IMG/VR virus record: IMGVR_UViG_3300030099_004448 | Coordinates: 170,605 to 234,604 of that record | Direction: 5' to 3' (one strand) | DNA from: a virus | DNA: 64,000 nt | Part shown: positions 39,543 through 49,402 of the stretch, piece by piece | Layout: every line of letters starts with the position of its first letter | Position numbering within the stretch: the stretch's first letter is position 1 | Translations under genes and position numbers: made by a program | Notes under the pieces: model-generated | Told to the model about the DNA's origin: nothing | The model's database searches: none | The model's input: the letters and a program-made list of their open reading frames with translations, nothing else

Positions 39543-41722
39543 TGTCAGTAAATAATCTAACTCCAAAGGTAAGAACTAAAGCTAAAAAGGTATTGAATCT
39601 TGCGGTCAAATCCAAGAGATCGATGAAACTTAATGAGTTGAACTTTGTTCGCACTTCAAGGTTTATTGAAAAAGAATCTAAGAGAATAAGCCAACCCAAA
39701 ATTGATAAAAAAAAATTAAAGAAACTTTTAAACACCGACTTTGCTTCTATAGCGAGTGCAAGCCTCCCTGGTAAAGGTGGTGGAGGTCTTTTAGGATTAT
39801 TAGGGGATGTTCTTGGTGGTTTTGGAGGTGGTGGGGGTAGAAGAGGTGGCCGTCGTGGTGGACCACCATCCAGAAGAGCACAACAAAGATATAGAAGAAG
39901 ATTTGGAAATAGAGCTGGAAATAGAAGATTTGGTAGAATGCCTCAATTTGGTAGAGGTGGAGGTGTTCGTGTTCCCAGAGCGGGTGGATTGCTTGGTGTT
40001 GCAATGGCAGGACTTGAGTATGGAGGAAGAGTATCTGAAGGACAAACACAGACACAGGCAATAACAGGAACTGCTGCATCCACTGCTGGTGGTATTGCTG
40101 GTGCATATGCAGGCGCAAAAGGTGGTGCTCTATTAGGTGCTGGAATTGGTGCCTTGTTTGGTGGTGTGGGTGCTGTTCCTGGTGCTGCTATTGGTGGATT
40201 TCTTGGTGGAATTGCTGGTGGATTCGGTGGATCCATGATAGGTGGTGATATTTCGGATAGACTTACTGGTGTTGTTGGTAAGGATAAGGATAGCGAAGAA
40301 GCGGAAAAAGAACTAGAGAAGAAATCTAAGATCAATCCACTTGGAATGACTTTAGATAAGTTTGATCAAGTAGTTGACAGATTTGCTAAAGCTATAGTAA
40401 ATCTAGATCTTGGTGGAAGAATTGAAGAGAGTGAAGATGAACCACCTAAAAGAGAAGACTTCCCAAATACAAGATCTGGAGCAAAGGCATATAATGAAGC
40501 GAGGCAGAGATATAGAGAAAGACAGGAAGAACGAAAAGCAAAAATACAAGAAGCACTAGACTTTGAACAGAATCAGTTTAAAAAGGGACAACAAGAGCGT
40601 GCAAGAGTAAAAACCAGAGAACAGGCAGACAAAGCGGGATTTGGAATACTTGAGGGAATCCTAGGTGAAGGGATATATGATTCCTTGATGAAGCAAGTAT
40701 TTTTTGATATTCAACCTGAATCAAAAGAACCAGATGCTACTACAAAATTTCTTACCAATTTAGGTATTTCCCCAGAAGCACAGGGTATATCGGCAATGTT
40801 AATCGAAACCGTACTGAGTGCGGCTTTGATGGCTAGGGGCAGAGGAGTTATGAAACCTCCTGCAGTTAAAACACGCCCTTTAACAAAACCAACAGCACTA
40901 CAAGGTCCAGAACTTCCTCCAGTACAAAGACAACCCGTCTCAAAACCTAGAGTAGTACGAAGTGCGGATACACTTCCAAGGCCAGAGGTTAAACCAACAG
41001 AACCTATGGTGCGACAACCAGCTCAGTCAGTGCAAGATGTATTGAATAAAAATAGAAGAGGTCGTTTAAAGAGAACCGTCAATCAAGTTGAAAAAAGTCA
41101 AAGGAGATCTGAAGCAGAACTAGATGCTGCAAGAGATATGGCAGAGGGAGGTTTTAGAAGAAGTCAATCCACAGTAAAACCTCAACAAAATCTGATTGAA
41201 GGTCAAACTACACTTCCTGATGGTTCTACTGTCTATTACCGTAGACCCATGGGTCGATCAGCCGCATCTAGACGAAATCAATTAAAATCATCAAAAACAT
41301 CGTCAGAGACGCAGACAGATAGTGCAACTAAAATTATGGAGAGAGAACAACTTCAGGTTGACGCTGATAAACTTAGTGATAAGGTAAGATTAAACCAGAC
41401 TATTCAGGATGCTATAGATCAGGCTGCTCGGGATGCCGAACGAGTAATAAAAATAAAAAAGAAAAAGAAATTCTCTCCCAGTAGTACCAATCCCTTGGAA
41501 GGTAAGGAACTTTCTAGTATAAATCAATATACAACTTACAATGCACCAAATAATACCACTATTATTATGCAGCAGGGTGGAAATCAAATGCCGCCGCAGA
41601 GTCCACCACCACAGATGATGGCATCTGCTCCACCTCCAACGATGCCACCAGGTCCGTCAGCGATTGATGTTGTATCACATTTGAATACGGTTATCTTCTT
41701 AAACAACTTACAAACTACTTAA
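39542..41722 (+). CDS. Large hub/tape-measure-type tail protein 2
   Basis: 726 residues. Basic start, an Arg/Gly-rich RGG-like patch (about 93-150), a long Gly/Ala zipper of membrane character (about 155-235, GGIAGAYAGAKGGALLGAGI), charged coiled-coil stretches (KERQEERKAKIQEALDFEQN-like) and a Pro-rich end. Glycine zippers of this kind are typical of tape measure proteins that may enter the host membrane. Start overlaps the previous stop. It could be a split or duplicated gp29-type protein. Confidence 0.6.
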   Translation: MSVNNLTPKVRTKAKKVLNLAVKSKRSMKLNELNFVRTSRFIEKESKRISQPKIDKKKLKKLLNTDFASIASASLPGKGGGGLLGLLGDVLGGFGGGGGRRGGRRGGPPSRRAQQRYRRRFGNRAGNRRFGRMPQFGRGGGVRVPRAGGLLGVAMAGLEYGGRVSEGQTQTQAITGTAASTAGGIAGAYAGAKGGALLGAGIGALFGGVGAVPGAAIGGFLGGIAGGFGGSMIGGDISDRLTGVVGKDKDSEEAEKELEKKSKINPLGMTLDKFDQVVDRFAKAIVNLDLGGRIEESEDEPPKREDFPNTRSGAKAYNEARQRYRERQEERKAKIQEALDFEQNQFKKGQQERARVKTREQADKAGFGILEGILGEGIYDSLMKQVFFDIQPESKEPDATTKFLTNLGISPEAQGISAMLIETVLSAALMARGRGVMKPPAVKTRPLTKPTALQGPELPPVQRQPVSKPRVVRSADTLPRPEVKPTEPMVRQPAQSVQDVLNKNRRGRLKRTVNQVEKSQRRSEAELDAARDMAEGGFRRSQSTVKPQQNLIEGQTTLPDGSTVYYRRPMGRSAASRRNQLKSSKTSSETQTDSATKIMEREQLQVDADKLSDKVRLNQTIQDAIDQAARDAERVIKIKKKKKFSPSSTNPLEGKELSSINQYTTYNAPNNTTIIMQQGGNQMPPQSPPPQMMASAPPPTMPPGPSAIDVVSHLNTVIFLNNLQTT

Positions 41723-41723
41723 G

Positions 41724-42998
41724 ATGTCAGTAGCACTAACAGGATTAGATGTAATAGGCGCAGAAATTATCTCTGCGAATGGAAAACGTGTAGATTTTAC
41801 TAATGGTATCAGGGATATTAATTACTTTGAAGACATTTTATCTCCATGTTGCACGATGTCCATCACTGTCGATCTTGGAAGTAGAATAGTTAATTCTTTA
41901 CCAATTCGTGGTGGAGAAAAAGTAGTTATAAAATTAAGAACAGCTACTGGTGATTTTGATAGAGATGGGAATAAGGCTTTTTACGTTAAAAAAGTACAAA
42001 ATTATGCTTCTGATGGACAGAAAGAAACATTTACGTTGCAACTTGTAAGTAGAGAAGGTCTCACCAATGAGACGGCTAGATGTGAAAGAAAATATCAAAA
42101 ACTTACTATTGATCAACACGTAAAAGCTATCCTAGATGATGTCCTCAAAACAAGTAACTATGAATCTAAAAATATAGAAAAAACAGCAAACACATATAGT
42201 TTTATTGGAAATCAGAAGAAACCTTTTTATATTTTGAATTGGTTGTTACCTAAAGGTATTCCAGTTTCTGGACAATCTGGAACAAATGGATCGCGAGCTG
42301 TAGGTGTTTCGGGATTTTTCTTTTATGAAAATTCTGAGGGTTTTAATTTTAAGAGTATTGAAAAACTTGTTGGAGGTGTAGATAAAACAAATCAACCAGT
42401 TGCTGAATACACATATTCCAATGTAATTGAACACAATAAACTATCAGTTGAATTTAAAATTCTAGATTATAAAGTGTCTAGAAACATTGATCTCATAAGT
42501 TCATTGAGAACAGGAATGTATTCAAATATTACATTTTTCTTCGATCTTTACGAAAACCGAACAGATTTCTATCAATATGACCTAAAAGACGAAATCCTTG
42601 ATAAACTAGGGGAGCAGGATGACATAGATGTTCCTGGAGGATTTGAAAGTGCTCCATCAAGAATTCTAGTCAGAACAGCAGACAGAGGTATCCTAGATCC
42701 CAATGATATTGCTGCCGACTCTGGTAGAGATACTGCTGATATGGCAAAATCTTTCGCTAGATATAACTTGCTCTTCACTCAGTCACTAAATATGGTAGTA
42801 CCATGTAACATAGGATTGAAGGTGGGTGATGTAATTTCCGCTACTTTTCCAAAAGTTAGTTCTTCTGAAAAAGCGGAAAAAGACAATCAACAAAGTGGCA
42901 ACTACTTAATAAAAAGTCTAAGACATCACTTTGAAGCAAACTCGAATGTAACTTACTTAAGTTTAATTCGTGACTCATACGGTCTCACAGATAATTAA
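41724..42998 (+). CDS. gp27: Baseplate hub protein, gp27-like
   Basis: 424 residues (T4 gp27: 391). The order of features, an N-terminal beta domain (ISANGKRVDFTNGIRDINYF), KKVQNYASDGQKETFTLQLV, the middle FFFYENSEGFNFKSI and the final LIKSLRHHFEANSNVTYLSL, fits gp27/GpD-type hub proteins. It sits just before gp5, its partner at the tail tip. Assignment is by layout and context. Confidence 0.7.
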   Translation: MSVALTGLDVIGAEIISANGKRVDFTNGIRDINYFEDILSPCCTMSITVDLGSRIVNSLPIRGGEKVVIKLRTATGDFDRDGNKAFYVKKVQNYASDGQKETFTLQLVSREGLTNETARCERKYQKLTIDQHVKAILDDVLKTSNYESKNIEKTANTYSFIGNQKKPFYILNWLLPKGIPVSGQSGTNGSRAVGVSGFFFYENSEGFNFKSIEKLVGGVDKTNQPVAEYTYSNVIEHNKLSVEFKILDYKVSRNIDLISSLRTGMYSNITFFFDLYENRTDFYQYDLKDEILDKLGEQDDIDVPGGFESAPSRILVRTADRGILDPNDIAADSGRDTADMAKSFARYNLLFTQSLNMVVPCNIGLKVGDVISATFPKVSSSEKAEKDNQQSGNYLIKSLRHHFEANSNVTYLSLIRDSYGLTDN

Positions 42999-43009
42999 CA
43001 AAAAAACCC

Positions 43010-43237
43010 ATGGAAAACATCGAAGCGCATATCGAAAAGGATAAGCAAATCCTTCAAGATCCAACAACCTCGCCTCAACAACGTCGTCACATCGAAGGTG
43101 AACTTCACGAACTAGAAGTTTACGCAGAGAATCACAAAAAAGAAATTGCTGCAGGAGATCATCACGATCCATCTCCACTAGAACTATTCTGCGAAATGGA
43201 ACCAGAAGCAGATGAATGTAGAATTTACGAAGACTAA
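43010..43237 (+). CDS. cp12: CP12-like Calvin-cycle regulator
   Basis: 75 residues. The C-terminal SPLELFCEMEPEADECRIYE is a clear CP12 tail: Cys61 and Cys70 are eight residues apart and can form the loop that inserts into glyceraldehyde-3-phosphate dehydrogenase. The N-terminal cysteine pair and the AWD-VEEL core of plant/cyanobacterial CP12 are not present (HIEGELHELEVYAENHKKE instead). CP12 joins GAPDH and phosphoribulokinase into an inactive complex. In this phage it lies between the gp27-like and gp5 genes, so it should be expressed with late tail genes. Confidence 0.88.
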   Translation: MENIEAHIEKDKQILQDPTTSPQQRRHIEGELHELEVYAENHKKEIAAGDHHDPSPLELFCEMEPEADECRIYED

Positions 43238-43241
43238 TTAA

Positions 43242-46097
43242 ATGATTGACGAGTCCATACTAAAATCTAATTTTATAGGCAAAGACGGATTCATCTGGTG
43301 GATTGGTCAAGTCGCTCCTGCAGAAACATGGAGAACTGAAAAGTCCCGAGTCGATACTGAAGTTGGTGAAGGCTGGGCTTATAGATGTAAAGTTAGAATC
43401 ATTGGGTATCATAGTTTTGATGATCAAAAATTACCCAATGAAGACTTACCATGGGCACATATCCTAACTAGTGCTGATTCAGGAGCTCCTGGCCAGGGTA
43501 GTTTTGGTAAGACACATGGACTCGTCGGTGGAGAATCTGTTTTAGGATTCTTCTTGGATGGAGAAGAGGGTCAACAACCAGTTGTTGTCTCTTGTTTCTA
43601 TAGAACGAAAGCGGTACAGAACTTAAAACAAAAATCACCCTTCAAACCTTTCACGGGTATGGAGGGTACTCTTTCACAAACTTCTACGAGAAAGAAACGC
43701 CCTAGTGCTACGACAAAAGAAATTCCTACAAAGACTGTAGAAACAGGTCCTGCATTTAACTTTGAAGGAGGCACTGCAATTGATCTACAGGGTAATGTAG
43801 ATTCTCCTTTTAATGTTTCACTGGCATTTGATAGTTCTAAAATTGGTGGTGCATCATATCTTGTAGCAGATGATTTGCAGGATGAATTATTTGGCGAAAA
43901 CAAGGCAGATCTTGGACTTAACAAAGCATTTTATGATGCAGGTCCAGTTACTAAACCTAATGGATGTTTAACTGACATTCTTGCACAAATACAAGCAGGA
44001 CTCAATAGTTTTCTAGGATTTATTAATGGTCTAGAGAAGACTGCACTGGGTTATATTGATCCAGTAAGAAACTTAATTGTAGATGTTAGTTCGTCTGTAG
44101 CATCAGTTGCTAGATTAACAATGGGTCTCGTTAGATTCGTTGTTAATGGTATTAGAGAAAATATTGTTAAATTAGTTGGATGTTTATTTGAAGTATTTGC
44201 AATCACCATACCTCTACCTCAGTGGTTGCAAATATCTGAAGCGGCAAAACAGATTCTAGACCTAATCTTCTGTTTGTTTGAAAAACTCTTTGGTCCAATG
44301 GAAGAATTTCTCCAAGGACTCATCAATGAGATGATTGGAGATTCTTTCAACGCTGCTGCTTGTGCAGTCGAAGAGTTTCTTGCTGCAACTATCGGTAAAC
44401 TTGAAGAGATGATGCAAGATGTTCTTGGGGACATTATGAGTGGTCTTGATTGGTTAGCTGGAGGAATCGGTGAAATTAGTGGATACATCCGTCAGGGTGT
44501 TGGTATGATTCAACAGTTGCTAAGTTTCCTGAATTGTGATGGTCTGTTATGCAACAAACCTGGAACATGGGATCCATTCGGTAAAATAGAATTCCCATCT
44601 ACAGATGATTGGGCACAGTCTCTTGCAAATATCGATATTCTTGGGGGATATGGTAGTGAGATAAATGAAGTCGCTGGATTATTGTCCTTATATGGTGGAG
44701 ATACACCATTTACTGACTGTAGAGATAAAAATATTAATCCAAAAAATCAAGGAGATGCGCCCAGAGTACCACCTGGTCACAAGTTTTATAAGTGTATTCC
44801 ACCAGAAATTATCATTTATGGTGAAGGTTCAGGTGCTTCAGCAGTACCAGTCATTGATCCAAACACAGGAAAAGTTCTTACAGTCGTTGTAACTAGCCCT
44901 GGATCTGGATATACCAAAAAACCTAAAGTTAAGATTGTAGATAATACAAATTACGGAAAAGGTGCAACTGCAAAAGCAAGAATTACAAATGGAACTGTAA
45001 GTGACATTTATGTCACAAATCCTGGTTCTGGATATTGCCCAACAGATCTATCAATAACACTACCTCAACCACCCAAAGATCCAGATCTACCTCCAACATG
45101 TAAAAATAGTACAGATTGTCCACCAGGATTTGTCTGTGTTGATGGATATTGTGTTCCTGGATGTGAAGATACTAAAGATTGCCCTCCTGGATATACTTGT
45201 GTTGATGGTTCATGTATTCAAACATGTTCTACTGATAAGGATTGTCCAAAAGGATATGTTTGTATTGATGGTCAATGCGTAAGAGATCCAATATTTACTA
45301 TTCAGCCTATCCCTGGGGATTCGGATCCAGGCATCAGTACTATTCCAGTTGGTATTGTTACTGACATTGTTATTGAAAATCCTGGTATTGGATACACTGG
45401 TGGTGATTATATTCAAATAGGAGACGATTGTTACTACGAACCAATTTTAACTGCAAATGGTTCAATCATTGGTATTAAAGATATATCACCATGTAATATT
45501 CAATTTACAACCACCCCCGAAGTTCAAATCATTACAGATACAGGAAGTGGTGCTAGTGCATTCCCTGTTACAGAATATCAACCTCAATATATCTTTGATA
45601 ACCAAGATACTGTTGGTATCGGAAGTATCAAAACTATTATCGATTGTGTTGGTATAAGAGATCTAGTCTTTGTTGGTTGGGTCAATGGATTCCCATACTA
45701 TGGACCATATCATGAACATGAAGGCAAGAGAATGGTAGGTCCAGTACATCCCAATAGACCACATGCAACAATCTATGACACCAGAGAACAGAGTCTGTTT
45801 GCTATGAATATAACACCAAAGCAATCTACAAGTGGTGATGCTACAACTCTGACGCCATTGTCAGGATATACAACTATACCAACTGCACAGAGTTCTGTGC
45901 CCACTACAAGTCCCGCTCCATCACCAACACCCGCACCCGCTCCTGCACCCGCTCCTGCACCTACTCCCACACCAGACCCAACTCCACCGCCATCCAGTCC
46001 TCCTCCATCTAGTCCGCCGCCATCTAGTCCTCCTCCATCTAGTCCTCCTCCATCACCCCCACCTTCAGGAGGCGGAGGCGGTGGATATGGCTACTAA
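43242..46097 (+). CDS. gp5: Baseplate central spike protein gp5 with Cys-rich and Pro-rich extensions
   Basis: 951 residues (T4: 575). The N-terminal OB-fold is recognisable (GFIWWIGQVAPAETWR, RCKVRIIGYHSFDDQKLPNE, LPWAHILTSADSGAPGQGSF, VLGFFLDGEEGQQPVVV). No T4-type lysozyme motif is seen. A hydrophobic helical stretch spans about 245-440. Residues about 619-680 hold three Cys-rich units of type DCPPGYxCVDGxC. The last ~60 residues are Pro/Ala and Pro/Ser repeats ending in a Gly run. It forms the tip complex with gp27. Confidence 0.85.
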   Translation: MIDESILKSNFIGKDGFIWWIGQVAPAETWRTEKSRVDTEVGEGWAYRCKVRIIGYHSFDDQKLPNEDLPWAHILTSADSGAPGQGSFGKTHGLVGGESVLGFFLDGEEGQQPVVVSCFYRTKAVQNLKQKSPFKPFTGMEGTLSQTSTRKKRPSATTKEIPTKTVETGPAFNFEGGTAIDLQGNVDSPFNVSLAFDSSKIGGASYLVADDLQDELFGENKADLGLNKAFYDAGPVTKPNGCLTDILAQIQAGLNSFLGFINGLEKTALGYIDPVRNLIVDVSSSVASVARLTMGLVRFVVNGIRENIVKLVGCLFEVFAITIPLPQWLQISEAAKQILDLIFCLFEKLFGPMEEFLQGLINEMIGDSFNAAACAVEEFLAATIGKLEEMMQDVLGDIMSGLDWLAGGIGEISGYIRQGVGMIQQLLSFLNCDGLLCNKPGTWDPFGKIEFPSTDDWAQSLANIDILGGYGSEINEVAGLLSLYGGDTPFTDCRDKNINPKNQGDAPRVPPGHKFYKCIPPEIIIYGEGSGASAVPVIDPNTGKVLTVVVTSPGSGYTKKPKVKIVDNTNYGKGATAKARITNGTVSDIYVTNPGSGYCPTDLSITLPQPPKDPDLPPTCKNSTDCPPGFVCVDGYCVPGCEDTKDCPPGYTCVDGSCIQTCSTDKDCPKGYVCIDGQCVRDPIFTIQPIPGDSDPGISTIPVGIVTDIVIENPGIGYTGGDYIQIGDDCYYEPILTANGSIIGIKDISPCNIQFTTTPEVQIITDTGSGASAFPVTEYQPQYIFDNQDTVGIGSIKTIIDCVGIRDLVFVGWVNGFPYYGPYHEHEGKRMVGPVHPNRPHATIYDTREQSLFAMNITPKQSTSGDATTLTPLSGYTTIPTAQSSVPTTSPAPSPTPAPAPAPAPAPTPTPDPTPPPSSPPPSSPPPSSPPPSSPPPSPPPSGGGGGGYGY
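45918..46082 (+). repeat. Pro/Ala and Pro/Ser coding repeats in gp5
   Basis: First a run of cccgctcctgca-type units (45939-45960), then near-identical 15-bp units of type ccatctagtcctcct (45989-46052), ending in a gga/ggc run. They encode PAPAPA, then PPSSP repeats, then polyglycine. Such repeats can vary in number by slippage. Confidence 0.85.
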
Positions 46098-46100
46098 ATA
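46094..46100 (+). promoter_or_regulatory. T4-type late promoter box
   Basis: CTAAATA overlapping the gp5 stop, 22 nt before the GTG of the next gene. Confidence 0.6.
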
Positions 46101-46122
46101 ATAAAAAGTTGACTGACGTTTA

Positions 46123-46680
46123 GTGGCCCAACAACCCAAAGAATTTTACTGTAAATATCAAGGATTTGAATTCAAATCTGGCGTAGACGATGGTGCTGGT
46201 CGTATTATCGATTGGCAAGTAGTTACTGATAATATTCAAGGTATCAAATTTTGTACTGATGGTACTCACTTTCAACTATGTTATGGAACTAGTTACGATC
46301 TCTCTGGTAAAGATGTAGGAAAAGACGAACCCGCAAAGATTATTCGTGCAATAAATGGAGATATTCATATTGATGCAATGGCTGGAGATATTATTCTGAA
46401 AGGAATGAATATCAGACTTCAAGCTCAAGATCCATCAGGAGAAATAACTCTAACTGCTGGTAAACAGATTGCTACAAAAGCTGCAATTACATCTGTTTCT
46501 GGAACCAAGGTAAATATAAATGGAACTCAAGACGTTGGTATTAGTGGATCTACAGTTAATGGTCACGCAAAACTTCAGAATACCCAGTCTCAAGCAACTG
46601 ACGAAAAGCAAGCATCTTTCTTAGGTCAGATCATGCAAGCAATTAAAAAATTCAAACAACTCTTGGAGTGTGCGTCTTAA
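46123..46680 (+). CDS. Spike-like beta-helical tail protein
   Basis: 185 residues, GTG start. The C-terminal two thirds show short repeating strands (GDIHIDAMAGDIILKGMNIR, GEITLTAGKQIATKAA, GTKVNINGTQDVGIS) as in the gp5 C-terminal beta-helix and spike proteins. T4 gp5 ends in such a helix, but this phage's gp5 does not, so this separate gene may supply it. Three cysteines are in the N-terminal half. Confidence 0.7.
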   Translation: MAQQPKEFYCKYQGFEFKSGVDDGAGRIIDWQVVTDNIQGIKFCTDGTHFQLCYGTSYDLSGKDVGKDEPAKIIRAINGDIHIDAMAGDIILKGMNIRLQAQDPSGEITLTAGKQIATKAAITSVSGTKVNINGTQDVGISGSTVNGHAKLQNTQSQATDEKQASFLGQIMQAIKKFKQLLECAS

Positions 46681-46683
46681 ATT

Positions 46684-47568
46684 ATGGCTACCCCTATTCA
46701 ACACGTTGGTGATAAGTTTATCGTAGGTGCTATTGACACCTCTTTTTTAGATGCATCATCTAGACTCTTACCAGGAACTAGTGTTCTGAATGGACCAGTT
46801 TATATTGGTATGCCATTTTCTGTTGGTGTTGCTCGTGCAAACTGTATGATTGGACCACCATTGTTATCATTAGGTAGTCCTGCATCTTTAGAAGTCCTTG
46901 GTATTGCCAATATCTTTGGTCTCTTGAATGTATATGCAATTAGTACTTTTACTGGATTATGTACAAAATTTGGAACTACAATTAAGAACGCACTGAGTCT
47001 TAAGAATGGTATTGATATTGGTAATGCTTTAAGGATCGGTAATACAATTAAGGTACAGAATGGTACAGATAATGTTAACGGTATCCTGAACGTTGCTGGT
47101 GTTATTAACTGTGCATGGTTAGATGGTAAAATTGCTGCTGCAATGGCATCTCCACCAAAAGGGTTTGATATGCATCATCCAACCAAGAAAGGTTGGAGAC
47201 TAACACATATTTGTATAGAAGGACCAGAGGCTGCGGTATATTATCGTGGTAAACTTAATGGTGGTAACTATATCGAACTACCTGAATATTGGAAAGGTTT
47301 GGTTGATTCTGAAAGTGTTACAGTTCAACTAACTCCAATCGGAGTATATCAAGAACTATATTATGAGATTACTGACTGGGGGACTAGAATCAAGGTTCTA
47401 AATAATCAAGGTGGAGCAGTAAACTGTAGTTATGTGGTCTTTGGTGAAAGAAAAGATGTTGATAAGATCGTGGTTGAGTATGAGGGAAAGATTGAAGACT
47501 ATCCTGGGCGGGATCAACGTTCTATCGTTGGTTATCATTACGATTATAGACAAGGAGTGAACGGATAA
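46684..47568 (+). CDS. Virion structural protein
   Basis: 294 residues. N-terminal Gly-rich beta-repeat part (SLGSPASLEVLGIANIFGLL, LSLKNGIDIGNALRIGN), then the domain HHPTKKGWRLTHICIEGPEA with YYRGKLNGGNYIELPEYWKG and VVFGERKDVDKIVVEYEG. This second domain occurs in many T4-like marine phage virion proteins. Likely a baseplate or fibre component; the Leu-Pro-Glu-Tyr-Trp core is its hallmark. Confidence 0.8.
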   Translation: MATPIQHVGDKFIVGAIDTSFLDASSRLLPGTSVLNGPVYIGMPFSVGVARANCMIGPPLLSLGSPASLEVLGIANIFGLLNVYAISTFTGLCTKFGTTIKNALSLKNGIDIGNALRIGNTIKVQNGTDNVNGILNVAGVINCAWLDGKIAAAMASPPKGFDMHHPTKKGWRLTHICIEGPEAAVYYRGKLNGGNYIELPEYWKGLVDSESVTVQLTPIGVYQELYYEITDWGTRIKVLNNQGGAVNCSYVVFGERKDVDKIVVEYEGKIEDYPGRDQRSIVGYHYDYRQGVNG

Positions 47569-49187
47569 TGGCTGCAGATCCTAAAGATATTGAAAAAAGA
47601 CTTCGTGATCAATCTACTCAGATTAAAGGTCAGGTAGATCAACTAAAAGAACTGCTTGCAATTAAGGATGCAATCCTTGATGAGTATGATGAACTTATCG
47701 AAAAACTTGATAAGAAAAATTATCCCTTAATCCAAGATATTAATACAAAAATCAAAGCAACTGCAGATGCATATAAAGCAAGAATTAGTGCAGGTTGTCT
47801 AAGTGACCTCGCCTGGGTAAAACAAGAGACTAAAACTGTAGATCATGACGCTTTCGATGATGACATTGAAATTGAAACTTGGAAGGTAGAAAAGGATCCC
47901 GAACAGAGAGTTCAACTCAATAGATATGGACTTAAGTATTACAGATACCCCAAAGATAGAGACTATGGTTCTAATGTTACTGCAGAAATAGAAACTGCAA
48001 ACATCGATCAATTTACTACAGTTCTTGTAATATTTGATTCGGATACTCAGTATGAACAAGATGGAACTTCAACTCTACTCAAGGGTGTTAAAAATGGGGA
48101 CTTTGTAACTGATAACTTAGATGAACCCCAAATCTTTATAACAGGAAACTTACCTACTGTTGTTGGTCTGGGAACCACTTCATATCCTGGAATTAGATCA
48201 GATTTTACTGGATTCTGCACTGCAGTTGATAATAAAATCTATTCTGATGCGGTTCAGGGAACTGTTCTTGATTATGCTCAAGTAGGAGATTTCATCTATG
48301 ACTTTTCTGGTAATGGATTGTTGCCTGCTAACGGAGTTGAGATCACTGCTATTGATAATGTTAAAGTCCCACTCGCTATTGATGGCGGTAATACTGGTAA
48401 TGGAGGCGAGGTAACATCAAAAGTTGCAACGATCGATGGAACTGTTAATGGTAGTGCTAGTAATGTAACTTTTACTGTAGGTATCGTTTCTACATATCAA
48501 GCCGCATTCCTTAGTACGAGTCCACAAATAGCAGGTGTTCAAAGTTCTTTCACTTTTGTTAGAAACGAAGGGGCAGATATTGACTTTGACGCTGCTGCAA
48601 ACCCGATTGATCCAGTGAAAATTGGTACTATCCAAGGTAAGAAGGATTATGGTAAAGGACATAAACTAGAAAGACAAAATAATGGTGATCCTGAAAAAAC
48701 TAAGACGTGGAGAGAAGTTCAACAGGAACCAGAACCTGATGTAGGATCTAGTTTTGAAGAGTATTGGGAAGGTGCCCCATCATGGCCCCAGTGGGCTGAA
48801 AGTGACGGAGAAGAACTATCTAGTCCTGTATATGTTAATGAAGGATTCACTGTAACTATTAGTGTTGGTGGAACCATGTTATCAGGACAAAGATCAATGA
48901 CATCAACACCTCCGCCATCACCAAATCCAAGTAGTAGTGAGTGTAATAACTTGCTCTCAGCAATTACTGCTGCAGAGAGTGATATGAATTCAACAATCAG
49001 TACAAATACCCCGAAGATCGACTATCTGTTGAAAGGATCTAAGACTTTAAGGAATCTCAGAGCCGAGGATCAAACTGAGGCATGGTCCTACCTACAGGGA
49101 ATCGGTTATCAAAACCAAAAATCTAAAGACAATAACTCGAATGCCGACGAAATAGGGGACTTCAACTGGTCAGAGCTTGACGACTGA
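47568..49187 (+). CDS. Virion structural protein
   Basis: 539 residues. N-terminal coiled coil (about 5-75, QSTQIKGQVDQLKELLAIKD), a beta-rich middle (e.g. VLVIFDSDTQYEQDG, GDFIYDFSGNGLLPANGVEI), and a C-terminal part with a Ser/Pro linker and a second short helix. No enzyme motif. It overlaps the previous gene by one base and ends the tail run; probably a baseplate or fibre-linking protein. Confidence 0.75.
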   Translation: MAADPKDIEKRLRDQSTQIKGQVDQLKELLAIKDAILDEYDELIEKLDKKNYPLIQDINTKIKATADAYKARISAGCLSDLAWVKQETKTVDHDAFDDDIEIETWKVEKDPEQRVQLNRYGLKYYRYPKDRDYGSNVTAEIETANIDQFTTVLVIFDSDTQYEQDGTSTLLKGVKNGDFVTDNLDEPQIFITGNLPTVVGLGTTSYPGIRSDFTGFCTAVDNKIYSDAVQGTVLDYAQVGDFIYDFSGNGLLPANGVEITAIDNVKVPLAIDGGNTGNGGEVTSKVATIDGTVNGSASNVTFTVGIVSTYQAAFLSTSPQIAGVQSSFTFVRNEGADIDFDAAANPIDPVKIGTIQGKKDYGKGHKLERQNNGDPEKTKTWREVQQEPEPDVGSSFEEYWEGAPSWPQWAESDGEELSSPVYVNEGFTVTISVGGTMLSGQRSMTSTPPPSPNPSSSECNNLLSAITAAESDMNSTISTNTPKIDYLLKGSKTLRNLRAEDQTEAWSYLQGIGYQNQKSKDNNSNADEIGDFNWSELDD

Positions 49188-49207
49188 CCTGGATGGGGTT
49201 ATAGTAC

Positions 49208-49402
49208 GTGGGTAACGCAATCAAACCTATGTACGTCGAACGCGACACCCTCTCACAATTCCAAGGTCTTCTGGAAGACACCGCAGAGTATTTCTGCGAT
49301 GAAAACGTAATGAGTGGTGAACTATTCTGGACAATGGTCGAATGTTTCGCCTCTGCAAAACTTGCAGAACTTGAAGGCGAGGTTCAACCTGACATCGCAT
49401 GA
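49208..49402 (+). CDS. Small conserved protein
   Basis: 64 residues from GTG 49208; ATG 49229 (MYVERDTL) is an alternative. Helical, acidic (LSQFQGLLEDTAEYFCDENV, SGELFWTMVECFASAKLAEL). It overlaps the next gene by ATGA. Unknown function. Confidence 0.7.
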   Translation: MGNAIKPMYVERDTLSQFQGLLEDTAEYFCDENVMSGELFWTMVECFASAKLAELEGEVQPDIA

